Shown piece after piece: positions 8,160 through 17,237 of a DNA stretch of 64,000 bases. The notes beneath the pieces are model-generated. The model saw nothing but the letters and a program-made list of their open reading frames with translations, made no database searches and was not told where the DNA came from. This DNA comes from Ancylobacter polymorphus. Lineage in GTDB: Bacteria > Pseudomonadota > Alphaproteobacteria > Rhizobiales > Xanthobacteraceae. How positions within the stretch are numbered: the first letter of the stretch is position 1; each line of letters begins with the position of its first letter. Both the position numbers and the translations under genes were made by a program. Where the stretch lies: NCBI RefSeq assembly GCF_030813495.1, contig NZ_JAUSUI010000004.1:186001-250000 (forward strand). The letters run 5' to 3'.

Positions 8160-8783
8160 CTAGGGGCGCCCGTCGCTGGCGACCCATTGCTTCATCGCCA
8201 CCAGCAATTCAGCGGTCGGATAGTCCCTGATGTCGCGCTCGGAGAACCCTGCCGCCAGTTGCTGCTCATAATACCACGTCTGGAAGTCTTCATAGGCAGC
8301 GAGTATGCGCGTGGCGCCATCGGCACGGATGTCGGCTTCGCTCACCAGCCAGTTGCGAACCTTCCGGATGGCGGTGGCAAACTGTCCCGCATGAACCTGG
8401 ATATCGCAGCCGGCGAGATCCGAAATAGCGGCCTGATAACGATAAGGCTTTTCTTCCAAAATGAGGATTCTCTTGGCCCGGTGCTCGCCACCCGAGAACT
8501 GCCGGCAGCCATAGTCGAGGCCAAGCTCGAACGGCATGTTGAGTCGAAAATGCTCGCCCCGGCGGCGCGCCTGAATGCGGCTGAGATCGTGGATCGAGTA
8601 TTTCGACTCCGCGATAAGCGTTTTGATTTTCTCTAGCCGCACCGCTCCAGAATCGGCGCTTTCCGTGGCGATCCGCGGTGTAAAGCCGAGATAGATCGTG
8701 CAGAACAGCACCGCCTGAAGGATGGGCTCGAATTCTTCATCGAATGGGCAGTTGATGAAGACGCTTCTGGCGAAGTCCGACAA
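8160..8783 (-). CDS. TIR/nucleoside-deoxyribosyltransferase-like protein
   Basis: The 207-residue protein belongs to a group of hypothetical bacterial proteins with the motifs FINCPFD (about 9-15), SIHDLSR (63-69) and NMPFELGLDYG (82-92), then KRILILEEKPYRYQ and a SDLAGCDI segment. The spacing and the conserved Glu86 in an E-L-G context suggest a Rossmann-like fold of the TIR or nucleoside 2-deoxyribosyltransferase kind, hence NAD or nucleotide processing; this is inference from motifs. The start is TTG, with AAGGGG six bases upstream overlapping the stop of the DUF2188-like gene. Both genes are in the same frame, separated by TGA and one codon. No membrane segments. Confidence 0.65.
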   Translation of the reverse strand: MSDFARSVFINCPFDEEFEPILQAVLFCTIYLGFTPRIATESADSGAVRLEKIKTLIAESKYSIHDLSRIQARRRGEHFRLNMPFELGLDYGCRQFSGGEHRAKRILILEEKPYRYQAAISDLAGCDIQVHAGQFATAIRKVRNWLVSEADIRADGATRILAAYEDFQTWYYEQQLAAGFSERDIRDYPTAELLVAMKQWVASDGRP

Positions 8784-8786
8784 GGA

Positions 8787-9017
8787 TCACCCCTTAGGCG
8801 GGAAGGGATCCTTGCCGTAGGACAAACGCTCGCGAATACGACCATCGGTGCCGTGAATGTAAAGCTCGGTGCCGCGCTCCTTGGCAATCGAGCGTGCGCG
8901 CGCAACGGCTTCCTGTTGGGTGGCGAAGGTCGCACTGGCGCGGCCGGCACCCGTCGTCCGGACGATCCACTTGTCGCCACGCGGCGCGACATGTTGCGAT
9001 TTCGTCGACATGGCCAT
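8787..9017 (-). CDS. DUF2188-like small protein
   Basis: The product has about 76 residues (74 if the second ATG at 9011 is used). It shows a typical DUF2188 layout: VAPRGDKWIVRTTGAGRAS, then TFATQQEAVARARSIAKERG and TELYIHGTDGRIRERLSYG. Such proteins are small, of unknown function, and may form a beta-beta-alpha-beta sheet. No clear ribosome site favours either ATG. The stop codon is six bases before the TTG start of the TIR-like gene and in the same reading frame, so the two are almost certainly co-translated and may work together. Confidence 0.7.
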   Translation of the reverse strand: MAMSTKSQHVAPRGDKWIVRTTGAGRASATFATQQEAVARARSIAKERGTELYIHGTDGRIRERLSYGKDPFPPKG

Positions 9018-9109
9018 GCCCGATCTGGTCGATGCGTCTAACGGAAATATAGGCGCCGGTTCGCACCGCGCAATCGAATTCCGGTCGGGGAAGTGGCTCA
9101 AGCGGCCCC

Positions 9110-10078
9110 TCACCCCCACCACATCTCCGGCCCCACCGGCACCACGCCTGTGGGGTTGATGGTCTTGTGGCTCTCGTAATAGTGCCGCTTGATGTGGGTG
9201 AGGTTCACCGTACCGGCGACACCGGGCAACGCGTAGAACGCCCGCACATAGCGCGACAGGTTCGGGTAGTCGAAGATCCGCCGGACATTGCACTTGAAGT
9301 GGCCGACATAGACCGGATCGAAGCGGATCAGCGTGGTGAACAGGCGGATATCGGCCTCGGTCAGCGCCTCGCCCATCAGCCAGTCGCGGCCGGCGAGCCG
9401 GGCTTCCAGCGCGTCCAGCTCCTTGAACAGGGCGGCCACCGCCTCCTCATAGGCGTCCTGCGTGGTGGCGAAGCCGGCCTTGTAGACGCCGTTGTTCACC
9501 GCGTCATAGACGCGGGCGTTCAGCGCGTCGATGTCCTCGGCGAGGGCGGCGGGGTAATAGTCGTGCCGGTCCTCGGTGAAGGCGGCGAAGGCGGTGTTGA
9601 GCATGCGGATGATTTCCGCCGACTCGTTGCTGACAATGGTGCCGCGCTTTTTGTCCCACAGCACCGGCACGGTGACGCGGCCGGAAAAGGCGGGATCGGC
9701 GGCGAGATAGACCTCGTAGAGCCGCTGCTTGCCGAGCACGGCATCGGTGGTGGCATCCTCGCTGCGGCGCTCGGCATGGTCGGCGAACACCCAGCCTTCC
9801 GCGCCCATGAAGGGATCGACCACCGAGACGGAGATGATGTCCTCAAGCCCCTTCAACGCCCGCATGATGAGGGTGCGGTGCGCCCAGGGGCAGGCGAGCG
9901 AGACATAGAGATGGTAGCGCCCGGCCTCGGCGGGAAAGCCGCCCTCGCCGGAAGGGCCGGGGCTGCCGTCCGCAGTGATCCAGTTGCGGAAGCGGGTCAC
10001 GGTGCGCACGAAGCGCCCGCCCGTGCTCTTGGTGTCGTACCATTTGTCGACCCAGTGGCCGTCGACCAGCAGTCCCAT
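9110..10078 (-). CDS. Glutathionyl-hydroquinone reductase (YqjG/PcpF family)
   Basis: Xi-class glutathione transferases reduce glutathionyl-hydroquinones to hydroquinone with glutathione. The 322-residue product has the active-site motif CPWAHR at about 63-68 (Cys63), the N-terminal thioredoxin-like domain and a helical C-terminal domain with DWLMGEALTEADIRLFTTLIRFD. The ATG at 10078 is chosen because GGGAGG lies six to seven bases upstream. The family acts in the cytoplasm in quinone recycling or xenobiotic breakdown. No aromatic catabolic genes are adjacent, so a general protective role is likely. Confidence 0.9.
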   Translation of the reverse strand: MGLLVDGHWVDKWYDTKSTGGRFVRTVTRFRNWITADGSPGPSGEGGFPAEAGRYHLYVSLACPWAHRTLIMRALKGLEDIISVSVVDPFMGAEGWVFADHAERRSEDATTDAVLGKQRLYEVYLAADPAFSGRVTVPVLWDKKRGTIVSNESAEIIRMLNTAFAAFTEDRHDYYPAALAEDIDALNARVYDAVNNGVYKAGFATTQDAYEEAVAALFKELDALEARLAGRDWLMGEALTEADIRLFTTLIRFDPVYVGHFKCNVRRIFDYPNLSRYVRAFYALPGVAGTVNLTHIKRHYYESHKTINPTGVVPVGPEMWWG

Positions 10079-10181
10079 GCGCGCCTCCCTGTGTGCGGCA
10101 GACAATAGGGCGCGCGGCGGATGAGGCCAGCTTTCCCGTTTGCACGAAGGAGAGGGCGGTCTTGCGCGGATGCCCGGCGGT

Positions 10182-10706
10182 TCAGGCCGGCAGCAGGCGC
10201 TTCACATAAAGCAGCGTCGCGGTGAGCCCGCCATGCGGCTTCAGCGCGAAATCCGGGATGGCGCCGACGCGGACAAAGCCCGCCTTCTCATAGAGGCCGG
10301 CGGCGCCTTCCTCTTCGGCGGTGTCGAGCACCAGCAGCGTGCGGCCGCGCGCGGCGGCTTCCCGCTCGGCCTCGATGAGCAGCGCGCGGGCAAGGCCCCG
10401 GCCGCGAAAGGCGGGGGCGGTCATCATCTTGGCGATCTCGGCGCGGTGCGGCTGGTTCTCCGGCAAGGCGAGCAGCAGCGTCACCGTGCTCGCCAGCACG
10501 CCGTCGACAAAGGCGCCGAAGACGATGCGCTCGCCCCGCGCCGCCGCTTCCAGGCTGGTGCGGGCGAAGGCGGCGGCCTTGTCAGGCGCTACCGGGTGCA
10601 TGAAGCCGACCGAGCCGCCGCCCGCCACCGTCTCGATCAGCAGCGCGGCGAGGGCGTCGATGGTGGCGGGGTCGGTGCTGAGGGGGCGGATATCGGGCGC
10701 AGTCAT
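10182..10706 (-). CDS. GNAT family N-acetyltransferase
   Basis: The 174-residue protein has the GNAT acetyl-CoA motif A as KMMTAPAFRGRGLARALLIEAE (R/Q-x-x-G-x-G/A at about 116-121), followed by LLVLDTAEEEGAAGLYEKAGF, which is the motif B region. The substrate is not evident. It is divergent from a second, dissimilar GNAT gene across 242 bp of GC-rich sequence without recognisable signals. Confidence 0.85.
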   Translation of the reverse strand: MTAPDIRPLSTDPATIDALAALLIETVAGGGSVGFMHPVAPDKAAAFARTSLEAAARGERIVFGAFVDGVLASTVTLLLALPENQPHRAEIAKMMTAPAFRGRGLARALLIEAEREAAARGRTLLVLDTAEEEGAAGLYEKAGFVRVGAIPDFALKPHGGLTATLLYVKRLLPA

Positions 10707-10948
10707 GGGACCAAGCCTATTGCATGCGCTCCGTGCCCGGCAACGGCTCGACCTCGCGCGCGGTCCGTGCTATCGGGCGCGTCCGATCGAGGAAAGCCCG
10801 ATGTTCCGGTTGCCGGCCCAGCGACGACGAGACGAGCGAGCCCGCCGCGCCCTTGCGCGCGTGTGCCTGCCCGTTCGCGCCCGCCGGCGGCCGTGATCCA
10901 CGGCCGCTCGGTGCGGCGAACCGCCGATCCTGAGCGCCGAGAGTCCCG

Positions 10949-11494
10949 ATGACCGAGCTTTCCATTTCCCTGCTGCCCGAGACCCCCGCCGACGATGCCG
11001 CCATCGAGCGGCTGATCGCCCGCACTTTCGGCCCCGGCCGCTATGCCCGCACCGCCTTCCGGCTGCGCGAGGGCAACCCGCACCGGCGCGACCTCTCCTT
11101 CACCGCTTCCATCGGCACCATGCTGGTCGGCTCGGTGCGGCTGACGCCGATCGTCATCGGCGACTTGCCGGCGCTGCTGCTCGGCCCGCTGACCGTGGAG
11201 CCGCCCTTCCGCTCGCACGGCATCGGCCGGCGGCTGGTGGAACGGGCGCTGGAGGCGGCGAAGGCGGCGCTGGCGCAGGGCGACGGCGCGGCGCGGCTGG
11301 TGCTGCTGGTGGGCGATGAGCCCTATTATGGCCGCATGGGCTTCCAGCGCGTGCCGCGCGGGCAGGTGAGCCTGCCCGGCCCGGTGGACCCGGCGCGGGT
11401 GCTGGTGTGCCCGCTCGACGCCACGCCGCTGGACGAGGTGCGCGGCGCCGTGCGCAAGGCCTTCGCCCCGGCGGCGCTTCAGGAAAGCGCGTAG
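10949..11494 (+). CDS. GNAT family N-acetyltransferase (YhbS-like)
   Basis: The 181-residue protein resembles YhbS/COG3153 acetyltransferases. It shows LLLGPLTVEPPFRSHGIGRRLVERAL, containing the acetyl-CoA loop R-x-x-G-I-G, and LVGDEPYYGRMGFQRV. The substrate is unknown. The 3' end overlaps the 3' end of the convergent dihydrofolate-reductase-like gene by 16 bp. Confidence 0.85.
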   Translation: MTELSISLLPETPADDAAIERLIARTFGPGRYARTAFRLREGNPHRRDLSFTASIGTMLVGSVRLTPIVIGDLPALLLGPLTVEPPFRSHGIGRRLVERALEAAKAALAQGDGAARLVLLVGDEPYYGRMGFQRVPRGQVSLPGPVDPARVLVCPLDATPLDEVRGAVRKAFAPAALQESA

Positions 11495-12006
11495 CGCAGC
11501 CGCGTCATGCCATTGGCGTAGCGCTCGGTCTCCTCAAGCTGCAGCCGCCGGGCCGGCGTCGCCCCCGGCGGAAACAGCGCAATGCCGCCGCCGAGCAGCA
11601 CGGGGATCACGAACAGGTCCAGCCGGTCGAAAGCGCCGGCGGCGATGAAGGCCGCCTGCAGCCCGCCGCCGCCGACCACCCAGGCCGCGCCCTCGCTCTC
11701 GCCCCCGCGCACATGGTCGATGAGCGCCGGGACGCCTTGCGTCCAGGCCGCGACCCCGGCAGGGGCGTCGGGCAGCGGGCGCGAGGTGACGATGAGCCCG
11801 CGCTTTCCCGCGTAGGGCCAGCCGCCCGGCATCGCCCGAACCGCCTCATAAGTTGCCCGGCCCATCACCACCGTGCCGATTTCGGCGATGAAGGCGCCAT
11901 AGCCGGAATCGACATCGTCGAACGGGGCGAGCCAGTCGAGGCCGCCATTGCGATCGGCGATGTAGCCGTCGAGACTGGCGGCGATGAAGCCATAGATGCG
12001 GGTCAT
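11479..12006 (-). CDS. Dihydrofolate reductase family protein (RibD C-terminal-like)
   Basis: The ATG at 12006 gives 175 residues. The start IYGFIAASLDGYIADRNG is the hallmark of the small RibD_C/YyaP-YwjB-type reductases, followed by GTVVMGRATYEA, GLIVTSRPLP, WVVGGGGLQAAFI and LFVIPVLLGGGIALF, which form the NADPH-binding fold. Biological substrate is unknown; it is too divergent to be a canonical folA. A longer upstream frame is rejected because family homology begins exactly at this ATG. The 3' end overlaps the convergent GNAT gene. Confidence 0.85.
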   Translation of the reverse strand: MTRIYGFIAASLDGYIADRNGGLDWLAPFDDVDSGYGAFIAEIGTVVMGRATYEAVRAMPGGWPYAGKRGLIVTSRPLPDAPAGVAAWTQGVPALIDHVRGGESEGAAWVVGGGGLQAAFIAAGAFDRLDLFVIPVLLGGGIALFPPGATPARRLQLEETERYANGMTRLRYALS

Positions 12007-12106
12007 GCGGTGCTCCGAGTCGTTGGCGCACGAACATGACCGGACGGGGGCGCCGGGGCCAGCCCCGGCGCGCGGCTCATGAAGAGGGCAGCCGTTCGCG
12101 CGGGGC

Positions 12107-14179
12107 TTACCGCCCCTCGCGGGCCCAGGCGGCGGCGACGCCGGCGAGCAGGATGAGCAGGCCGGACAGGCCGGCAAACAGCGGGAACAGGCCAAGCCCG
12201 CGCACCACGGAGACCTCGCGCATCTGCAGGCCCATCCAGTCCTCGCCGGCGAAGCGCTCGCCCGAGCGCACCGCGACGACGCGCGGCACGAGGCCGGCGA
12301 GGTCCGCCATGCGCCAGACGCCGCCACCGGTCGCTTCCAGGATCGGGCGCAGCGTCTGCGTGGTCGAGGTCACCTCGGCGAATTCGAGCGGGTTGAGCGG
12401 GCCGATATTCACCAGCGCCGTGTGAGTGCCGTCGCTGGCGCGCCACAGGCCGAGCATGTCGGCGGGGAAAGTGACGCGGAACAGGCCGGGCGCGGCGGGT
12501 TCCAGCGTCACGCGGCGGGTGGCGCCGGTGGGCGTGGTGATGGTGACGGGCGGGGCGCTGTCGCCCATGGTCTGGCGCTCGACCATGATGTCGCCGCCGC
12601 TGGCCACCATGCGCAGCCGCTCCTCCTCCAGGTCCGGCTCCTTCATCAGCCAGTGCGACAGCCGGCGCAGCAGGTCGATATGCGGGCCGCCGCCCTCATA
12701 GCCGCGCGCCCACAGCCAGAAATGATCAGACAGCAGCAAGGCCACGCGGCCCTCGCCGACGCGGTCGAGCAGGACCACCGGCTTGCCGTTCGGCCCGTCC
12801 ATCACGCTGGTGCCGCGCGCGGCGTCGGTGTCGACCAGACGGAAGAAGCGCGACCAGGCCGGCGGCGTGCTCTCCGAGCCCGGCAGAGCGCGGGTGACGG
12901 GGTGGCGCTGGCCGGCCTCGGTCAATTGGGGGCGGTAGGGCGTCTCGGTCATCTGCCCCGTGGGGCCGGCGGGCAGGATGGAATCGAGCGGGGTGTAATA
13001 GACCGAGCCGTCGGAGATGTAGTCGGTGCCGGCGGAGACCAGCAGCGCGCCGCCCTCCTGCACATAGCGCACGATATTGTCGAAATAGATCATCGGCAGC
13101 ACGCCCTGCTGGGCGTAGCGGTCGAAGATGATGAGATCGAAATCCTTGATCTTCTGCTGGAACAGCTCGCGCGTGGGGAAGGCGATGAGCGACAGCTCGT
13201 TGATCGGCGTGCCGTCCTGCTTTTCCGGCGGGCGCAGGATGGTGAAGTGGACGAGATCGACATTCGCGTCGGATTTCAAGAGGTTGCGCCAGGTGCGCTC
13301 GCCGACATGCGGCTCGCCGGAGACGAGCAGCACGCGCAGCTTGTCGCGCACGCCGTCAATGGAGACGGCGGCGCGGTTGTTGACCGGGGTGAGTTCGCCC
13401 TCCAAGCCGGCGGCCTCGATCTCGACGATGTTGGCCCCGGCATGGGTGATCTCGACATCCACCTGCGCCGGCTGGCCCGATGTGACGATGGGCCGTGCCA
13501 CCACCTCGCCGTCGCGGCGCACGGTGACGGACACGCGCGCCCCGGCCGGGGCGCCCTCGTCCTCGACGCGGTAGCCGATGGTCTGGTTCTGCCCGACAAT
13601 GCCGAAGCGCGGGGTGGAGGTGAGCGCCACGCGGCGGTCGCGCTCGCCCTCATGGCCGGAGATGATGGCATGCACCGGCGCGCGGAAGCCGAGGGCGGCG
13701 ACGGTGGCGGGAATGTCGTGCACACGCCCGTCGGTGAGGAAGATGGCGCCGGCCACCCGCTCGGGCGGCACATCGGCGAGGCCGGCGGACAGCGCCGTGA
13801 ACAGGCGCGTGCCGTCCACCTCGCCGGCGCCGCCGCCGGCGTCGATGAAGCGGATCTCGGCGCCCTGTTCGCGCAGCCGGGCGAGGCGGCTGTCGAGCTC
13901 GGCGCGGGCGGCCTGCGTCATCTGCGTGCGCTCGCCGAAATCCTGGCTGGCGCTCTGGTCGACCACCACCGCGACCACGGTGGAGAGCGGCTCGCGCTCC
14001 TCGCGGGTGAGCGAGGGGTTGGCCAGCGCCAGCACCGCCAGCGCAATGGCGAGCGCGCGCAGCAGCGAGCCGCGCGTGCGCGAGACGACGACCAGCAGCG
14101 CCACCGCGCTGGCGATCACCGCCGCGGCGATGAGCCAGGGCAGCGGGATCAGCGGATCGAAGGCGAGGCCGAGATTCAT
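12107..14179 (-). CDS. Membrane protein with VWA-like and glutamine-amidotransferase-like regions
   Basis: About 690 residues. Two N-terminal membrane helices (about 10-30 and 38-55) precede a VWA-like region starting VVAVVVDQSASQDF, then long beta-rich segments, a class I amidotransferase-like part (DLIIFDRYAQQGVLPMIYF, GALLVSAGTDY), and a C-terminal helix ending WAREGR. It lies downstream of moxR, DUF58 and DUF4159 genes, a conserved alphaproteobacterial cluster related to Bat/MoxR systems for envelope protein assembly or stress. The ATG at 14179 is used; an ATG at 14188 is also possible and neither has a clear ribosome site. The gene is separated from DUF4159 by a palindromic repeat. Confidence 0.8.
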   Translation of the reverse strand: MNLGLAFDPLIPLPWLIAAAVIASAVALLVVVSRTRGSLLRALAIALAVLALANPSLTREEREPLSTVVAVVVDQSASQDFGERTQMTQAARAELDSRLARLREQGAEIRFIDAGGGAGEVDGTRLFTALSAGLADVPPERVAGAIFLTDGRVHDIPATVAALGFRAPVHAIISGHEGERDRRVALTSTPRFGIVGQNQTIGYRVEDEGAPAGARVSVTVRRDGEVVARPIVTSGQPAQVDVEITHAGANIVEIEAAGLEGELTPVNNRAAVSIDGVRDKLRVLLVSGEPHVGERTWRNLLKSDANVDLVHFTILRPPEKQDGTPINELSLIAFPTRELFQQKIKDFDLIIFDRYAQQGVLPMIYFDNIVRYVQEGGALLVSAGTDYISDGSVYYTPLDSILPAGPTGQMTETPYRPQLTEAGQRHPVTRALPGSESTPPAWSRFFRLVDTDAARGTSVMDGPNGKPVVLLDRVGEGRVALLLSDHFWLWARGYEGGGPHIDLLRRLSHWLMKEPDLEEERLRMVASGGDIMVERQTMGDSAPPVTITTPTGATRRVTLEPAAPGLFRVTFPADMLGLWRASDGTHTALVNIGPLNPLEFAEVTSTTQTLRPILEATGGGVWRMADLAGLVPRVVAVRSGERFAGEDWMGLQMREVSVVRGLGLFPLFAGLSGLLILLAGVAAAWAREGR

Positions 14180-14204
14180 GGGAGGCATCCGTCGGCGCGG
14201 GTGT

Positions 14205-14328
14205 TACCCCCTCTCCCCTCGGGGGAGAGGGATGGGGTGAGGGGGCTGCGCCCACCGGCAACGTCGTCGCCCCTCACCGACCCGCTGCGCGGGCCACTTC
14301 TCTCCGACGGGGAGAGGGAGGCGGGACG
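14205..14328. repeat. Palindromic repeat between two Bat-cluster genes
   Basis: A near-perfect hairpin of the CCCTCTCCCCTCGGGGGAGAGGG type is followed by a second, partly complementary section and a closing TCTCCGACGGGGAGAGGG. It fills the gap between the DUF4159 and VWA-like genes, which would otherwise be adjacent. A related short copy lies inside uvrC near 52311-52328. Confidence 0.65.
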
Positions 14329-14345
14329 GGCGAGCTGAGAACAAC

Positions 14346-17237
14346 TCATTGCCCCAGCCTTTCCAGCAGCGCCGGCACATGCACCTGATCGGCCTTGTAG
14401 TTGCCGGTGAGCACATACATGACGAGGTTGGCGCCGGCGCGGAAGGCGAGTTCGCGCTGGCGCGGGCCGCCATCGGAGACCGGGAGCATGGGCTGGCCGT
14501 ACTCGTCCAGCGCCCAGGCGCCGGCGAGGTCGTTGGAGGTGATGACAACCGGCGACACGCCGTCGCCGGCACGGGCCGGGCGTTCCTCGGCCTCGTCGGC
14601 GGCGGGCAGCGCCTCCACCCAAGTGGTGCCACCGGTGAAGCGGCCGGGGAAATCGCGCAGGAGATAGAACGCCTTGGTCAGCACATGGTCGCGCGGCACC
14701 GGCTCCAGTTCGGGAATGTCGAGCCCTTCCAGAATGGCGCGCAGCGTCGCATTGGCGGGCGAACCGGCGCCGCTGGAGCCGGGCAAAGTGGTCTCGGCGT
14801 CGCGCGTGTCGAAGATGACGGTGCCGCCCTGCTTCATGAAGGCATCGACGCGGGCCAGGGTCTGCGCGCTCGGGCGCTCCGTGCCGGGCACGATCGGCCA
14901 ATAGAGCAGCGGGAAGAACGACAGTTCGTCGGTGGCGAGGTCGACGCCCATCGGCTCGCCGGCTTCCAGCGCGGTGCGCTCGCCGAGGAAATCGGTGAGC
15001 CCCTTCAGCCCGGCGCGGCTGACCGCGTCGGTCTCGGCATCGCCGGTGACGACATAGGCGAGGCGGGTGGAATTGGTCGCCTGCAGCGCGAAGTCGATCT
15101 CACCCGGCGTCATCGGCTTTTCCGGCGCAGCGGCTGCCGGGGCGCTTTGGGCGAGCGGCGGGTTCACCGGCTTGGGCTGGGCATGGGCGGGGTCGGGCGC
15201 GCCGGTGGCGAGGCCGAGCGCCAGCAGCAGCGCGGCGGCTCCTCCGGCAGTCCGGCGGGTGGTGAGGCGGGAGGCACCGCCGGCGAGCAGGAACACGATC
15301 ATGGCGTCGATCAGCAAAAGGGCCAGCAGCGCCACCAGCAGCGGCGCGCGCAAATCGCGCGGGGCGGCGTCGCGGTAGGGCTCCAGCCGGCCGAGGGCGG
15401 AGAGGTCCAGCGCCACCAGCCGGTCGCGCGGCAACAGGGCGTTGACCGCCACCAGCCCATCGGGCGGGCCGTAGAAGCCGGGCGGATGGTCGGCGCTGGC
15501 GCGGCCGCGATAGCCGACGGGGATCGCCTTGGCGGTGGGCAGGGTCGGGCGGAAGGCGCCGAAACCGTCGAGCAGGCGGGTGGGGGCGAGCGTCTCGCCG
15601 TTCAGCACCGGCCCGCCGGCCGCGTCCGTCGCGGCTTCGCTGGCGGTGGCGCCGCCCAGCGCCACCACCCGGCGCAGCATCTCGACAAAGGCGCCCGAGA
15701 TCGGCAGGTTCGACCACGACGTGTCGGCGGTGACGTGGAACAGCACCAGCGTGCCGGCGCCGCGCCGCTCGCCGGTGACGAGCGGCGTGCCATCGGTGAG
15801 CGTCGCCCAGGTGCGCGCGGCGAGCAGCCCGTCGGGCTCGGCCAATACCTGGCGGTTCACGGTGATGTCGTTCGGCACTGCCACGTCGCGGAACGGGCCG
15901 TCAGCTGAAAAGCCGCCCAGCGCCTGCGGCTGTTCCCAGGACAGCGAGCCGCCGAGCACCCGCCCGCCGCGCCGCAGCGTCACCGGCACCAGTTCGTCCG
16001 AGCCATTGGCGAGGCGCGGGCCGGCGAAGCGGATGAGCACGCCGCCGCCCTCCACCCAGCGGGCGAGGCGGGCCTGCGTCTGCGCCGGCAGGGTGCCGAC
16101 ATCGGAGAGGATGATCACCGGCAGCTTCTGCTCGATGAAGCGGTCCACCGCCTCGGCAGTGGAGGTGCCTTCGGCGGTGCGGATATCGGCGAAGGGGGCG
16201 AGCGCCCGCGTGAGGTAATAGGACGGTGCGAGCAAGGGCTGGCGCTGGTCGGCGGCGACGCCGGAGACGACGCCCACGGTGCGGCGGCGCCAGCGCTTGT
16301 CGAGCAGCTGCACCGCGCCGGCGGAGGCCTTGTCGCGAATGTCGAGCCGCGCCACCTCGTTGCGGATCTCCACCGGCAGGTCGAAGCGCGCCTCGCTCTC
16401 CCCGGCGCCGGCGGTGAAGGCGAAGGGCGCCTCGCCCAGCGGCAGGCCGCGCATGTCATAGGCGCGCACCATGCCGGCGCGGGGCGTGCTCTCGCGCCCG
16501 GCGCGCAGCACCTTCACGGTGAGCGCGTCCACCGCATTGTCGGCCGCCGCCAGCGCCAGCGGCTCGGTGACGCCATCGATGAGCGTGGTGAGCGGGCGGT
16601 TGCCGACAAGGGCGGCGAGATCGGCCGGGGCGGTGCCGGCGCTGTCGAGGGCGACGCCGTCGGAGAGATAGATCACGCTCGCCTCCGGGGCGGCGGCCAG
16701 CGCCTTGGCCAGGCTGGCGAAAGCGGGGGCGCGGTCGGGCACGAAGGCCGCGGGGCCGAGCGTGCGCAGCCGCTCGCGCGCCTCGTTCGGCGCCATGACG
16801 CGCGGCTCCAGCGGCGGCTCGCCGGTGGGGATGAGGATGATTCCGCGCCCTTCGAGATCGGCATCGGCGACCACGCCCTCGGCGCTGGCGAGGCGCGCGG
16901 ACCAGCCGGCGGCGGCGGGCCAGCCGGAATCGATGAGCAGCACCACCGGGCCGGAGGAGGCCGGGCCGGCGACGGGCGGATTCCAGATCGGCCCGGCGGC
17001 GGCGAGAATGATGAGCGCGGCCAGCAGGAGGCGCAGCACGGTGAGCCACCATGGCGTGCGGGCCGGGGTTTCCTCCTTCGGCGGAATGTCGAGCAGCAGG
17101 CGCATCGGCGCGAAGGCCAGCTTGCGCGGGCGCGGCGGCACGAGCCGCAGCAGGAACCACAGCAGCGGCAGGGCGGCGAGCGCGGTGAGCAGCAGCGGGG
17201 TGGCGAAGGCGAGGGGCAGCCCGAACAGTCCGGTCAT
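14346..17237 (-). CDS. DUF4159 domain membrane protein with BatA-like N-terminus
   Basis: A 963-residue protein. The N-terminal BatA/aerotolerance-like segment contains two membrane helices (about 8-28 and 62-82) around LRLVPPRPRKLAFAPMRLLL. It is followed by a VWA-like extracytoplasmic region, further helices near 640-690, and a C-terminal DUF4159 domain with PLLYWPIVPGTERPSAQ and FMKQGGTVIFDTRD. It overlaps the DUF58 gene by four bases, so the two are translationally coupled. Its position after moxR and DUF58 suggests that it is the membrane partner of the MoxR chaperone, but direct function is unknown. Confidence 0.85.
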   Translation of the reverse strand: MTGLFGLPLAFATPLLLTALAALPLLWFLLRLVPPRPRKLAFAPMRLLLDIPPKEETPARTPWWLTVLRLLLAALIILAAAGPIWNPPVAGPASSGPVVLLIDSGWPAAAGWSARLASAEGVVADADLEGRGIILIPTGEPPLEPRVMAPNEARERLRTLGPAAFVPDRAPAFASLAKALAAAPEASVIYLSDGVALDSAGTAPADLAALVGNRPLTTLIDGVTEPLALAAADNAVDALTVKVLRAGRESTPRAGMVRAYDMRGLPLGEAPFAFTAGAGESEARFDLPVEIRNEVARLDIRDKASAGAVQLLDKRWRRRTVGVVSGVAADQRQPLLAPSYYLTRALAPFADIRTAEGTSTAEAVDRFIEQKLPVIILSDVGTLPAQTQARLARWVEGGGVLIRFAGPRLANGSDELVPVTLRRGGRVLGGSLSWEQPQALGGFSADGPFRDVAVPNDITVNRQVLAEPDGLLAARTWATLTDGTPLVTGERRGAGTLVLFHVTADTSWSNLPISGAFVEMLRRVVALGGATASEAATDAAGGPVLNGETLAPTRLLDGFGAFRPTLPTAKAIPVGYRGRASADHPPGFYGPPDGLVAVNALLPRDRLVALDLSALGRLEPYRDAAPRDLRAPLLVALLALLLIDAMIVFLLAGGASRLTTRRTAGGAAALLLALGLATGAPDPAHAQPKPVNPPLAQSAPAAAAPEKPMTPGEIDFALQATNSTRLAYVVTGDAETDAVSRAGLKGLTDFLGERTALEAGEPMGVDLATDELSFFPLLYWPIVPGTERPSAQTLARVDAFMKQGGTVIFDTRDAETTLPGSSGAGSPANATLRAILEGLDIPELEPVPRDHVLTKAFYLLRDFPGRFTGGTTWVEALPAADEAEERPARAGDGVSPVVITSNDLAGAWALDEYGQPMLPVSDGGPRQRELAFRAGANLVMYVLTGNYKADQVHVPALLERLGQ

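Noticed and set aside
12007-12327. N-terminal extension of the DHFR-like protein
   Set aside because: The upstream frame overlaps the VWA-like gene end and lacks homology; the family N-terminus begins at the ATG at 12006.
12422-14338. Long open frame on the plus strand, 638 codons
   Set aside because: It is antisense to the VWA-like membrane gene, rich in His/Arg/Gly/Ala with no recognisable domain, and explained by high GC at third positions of the real gene.
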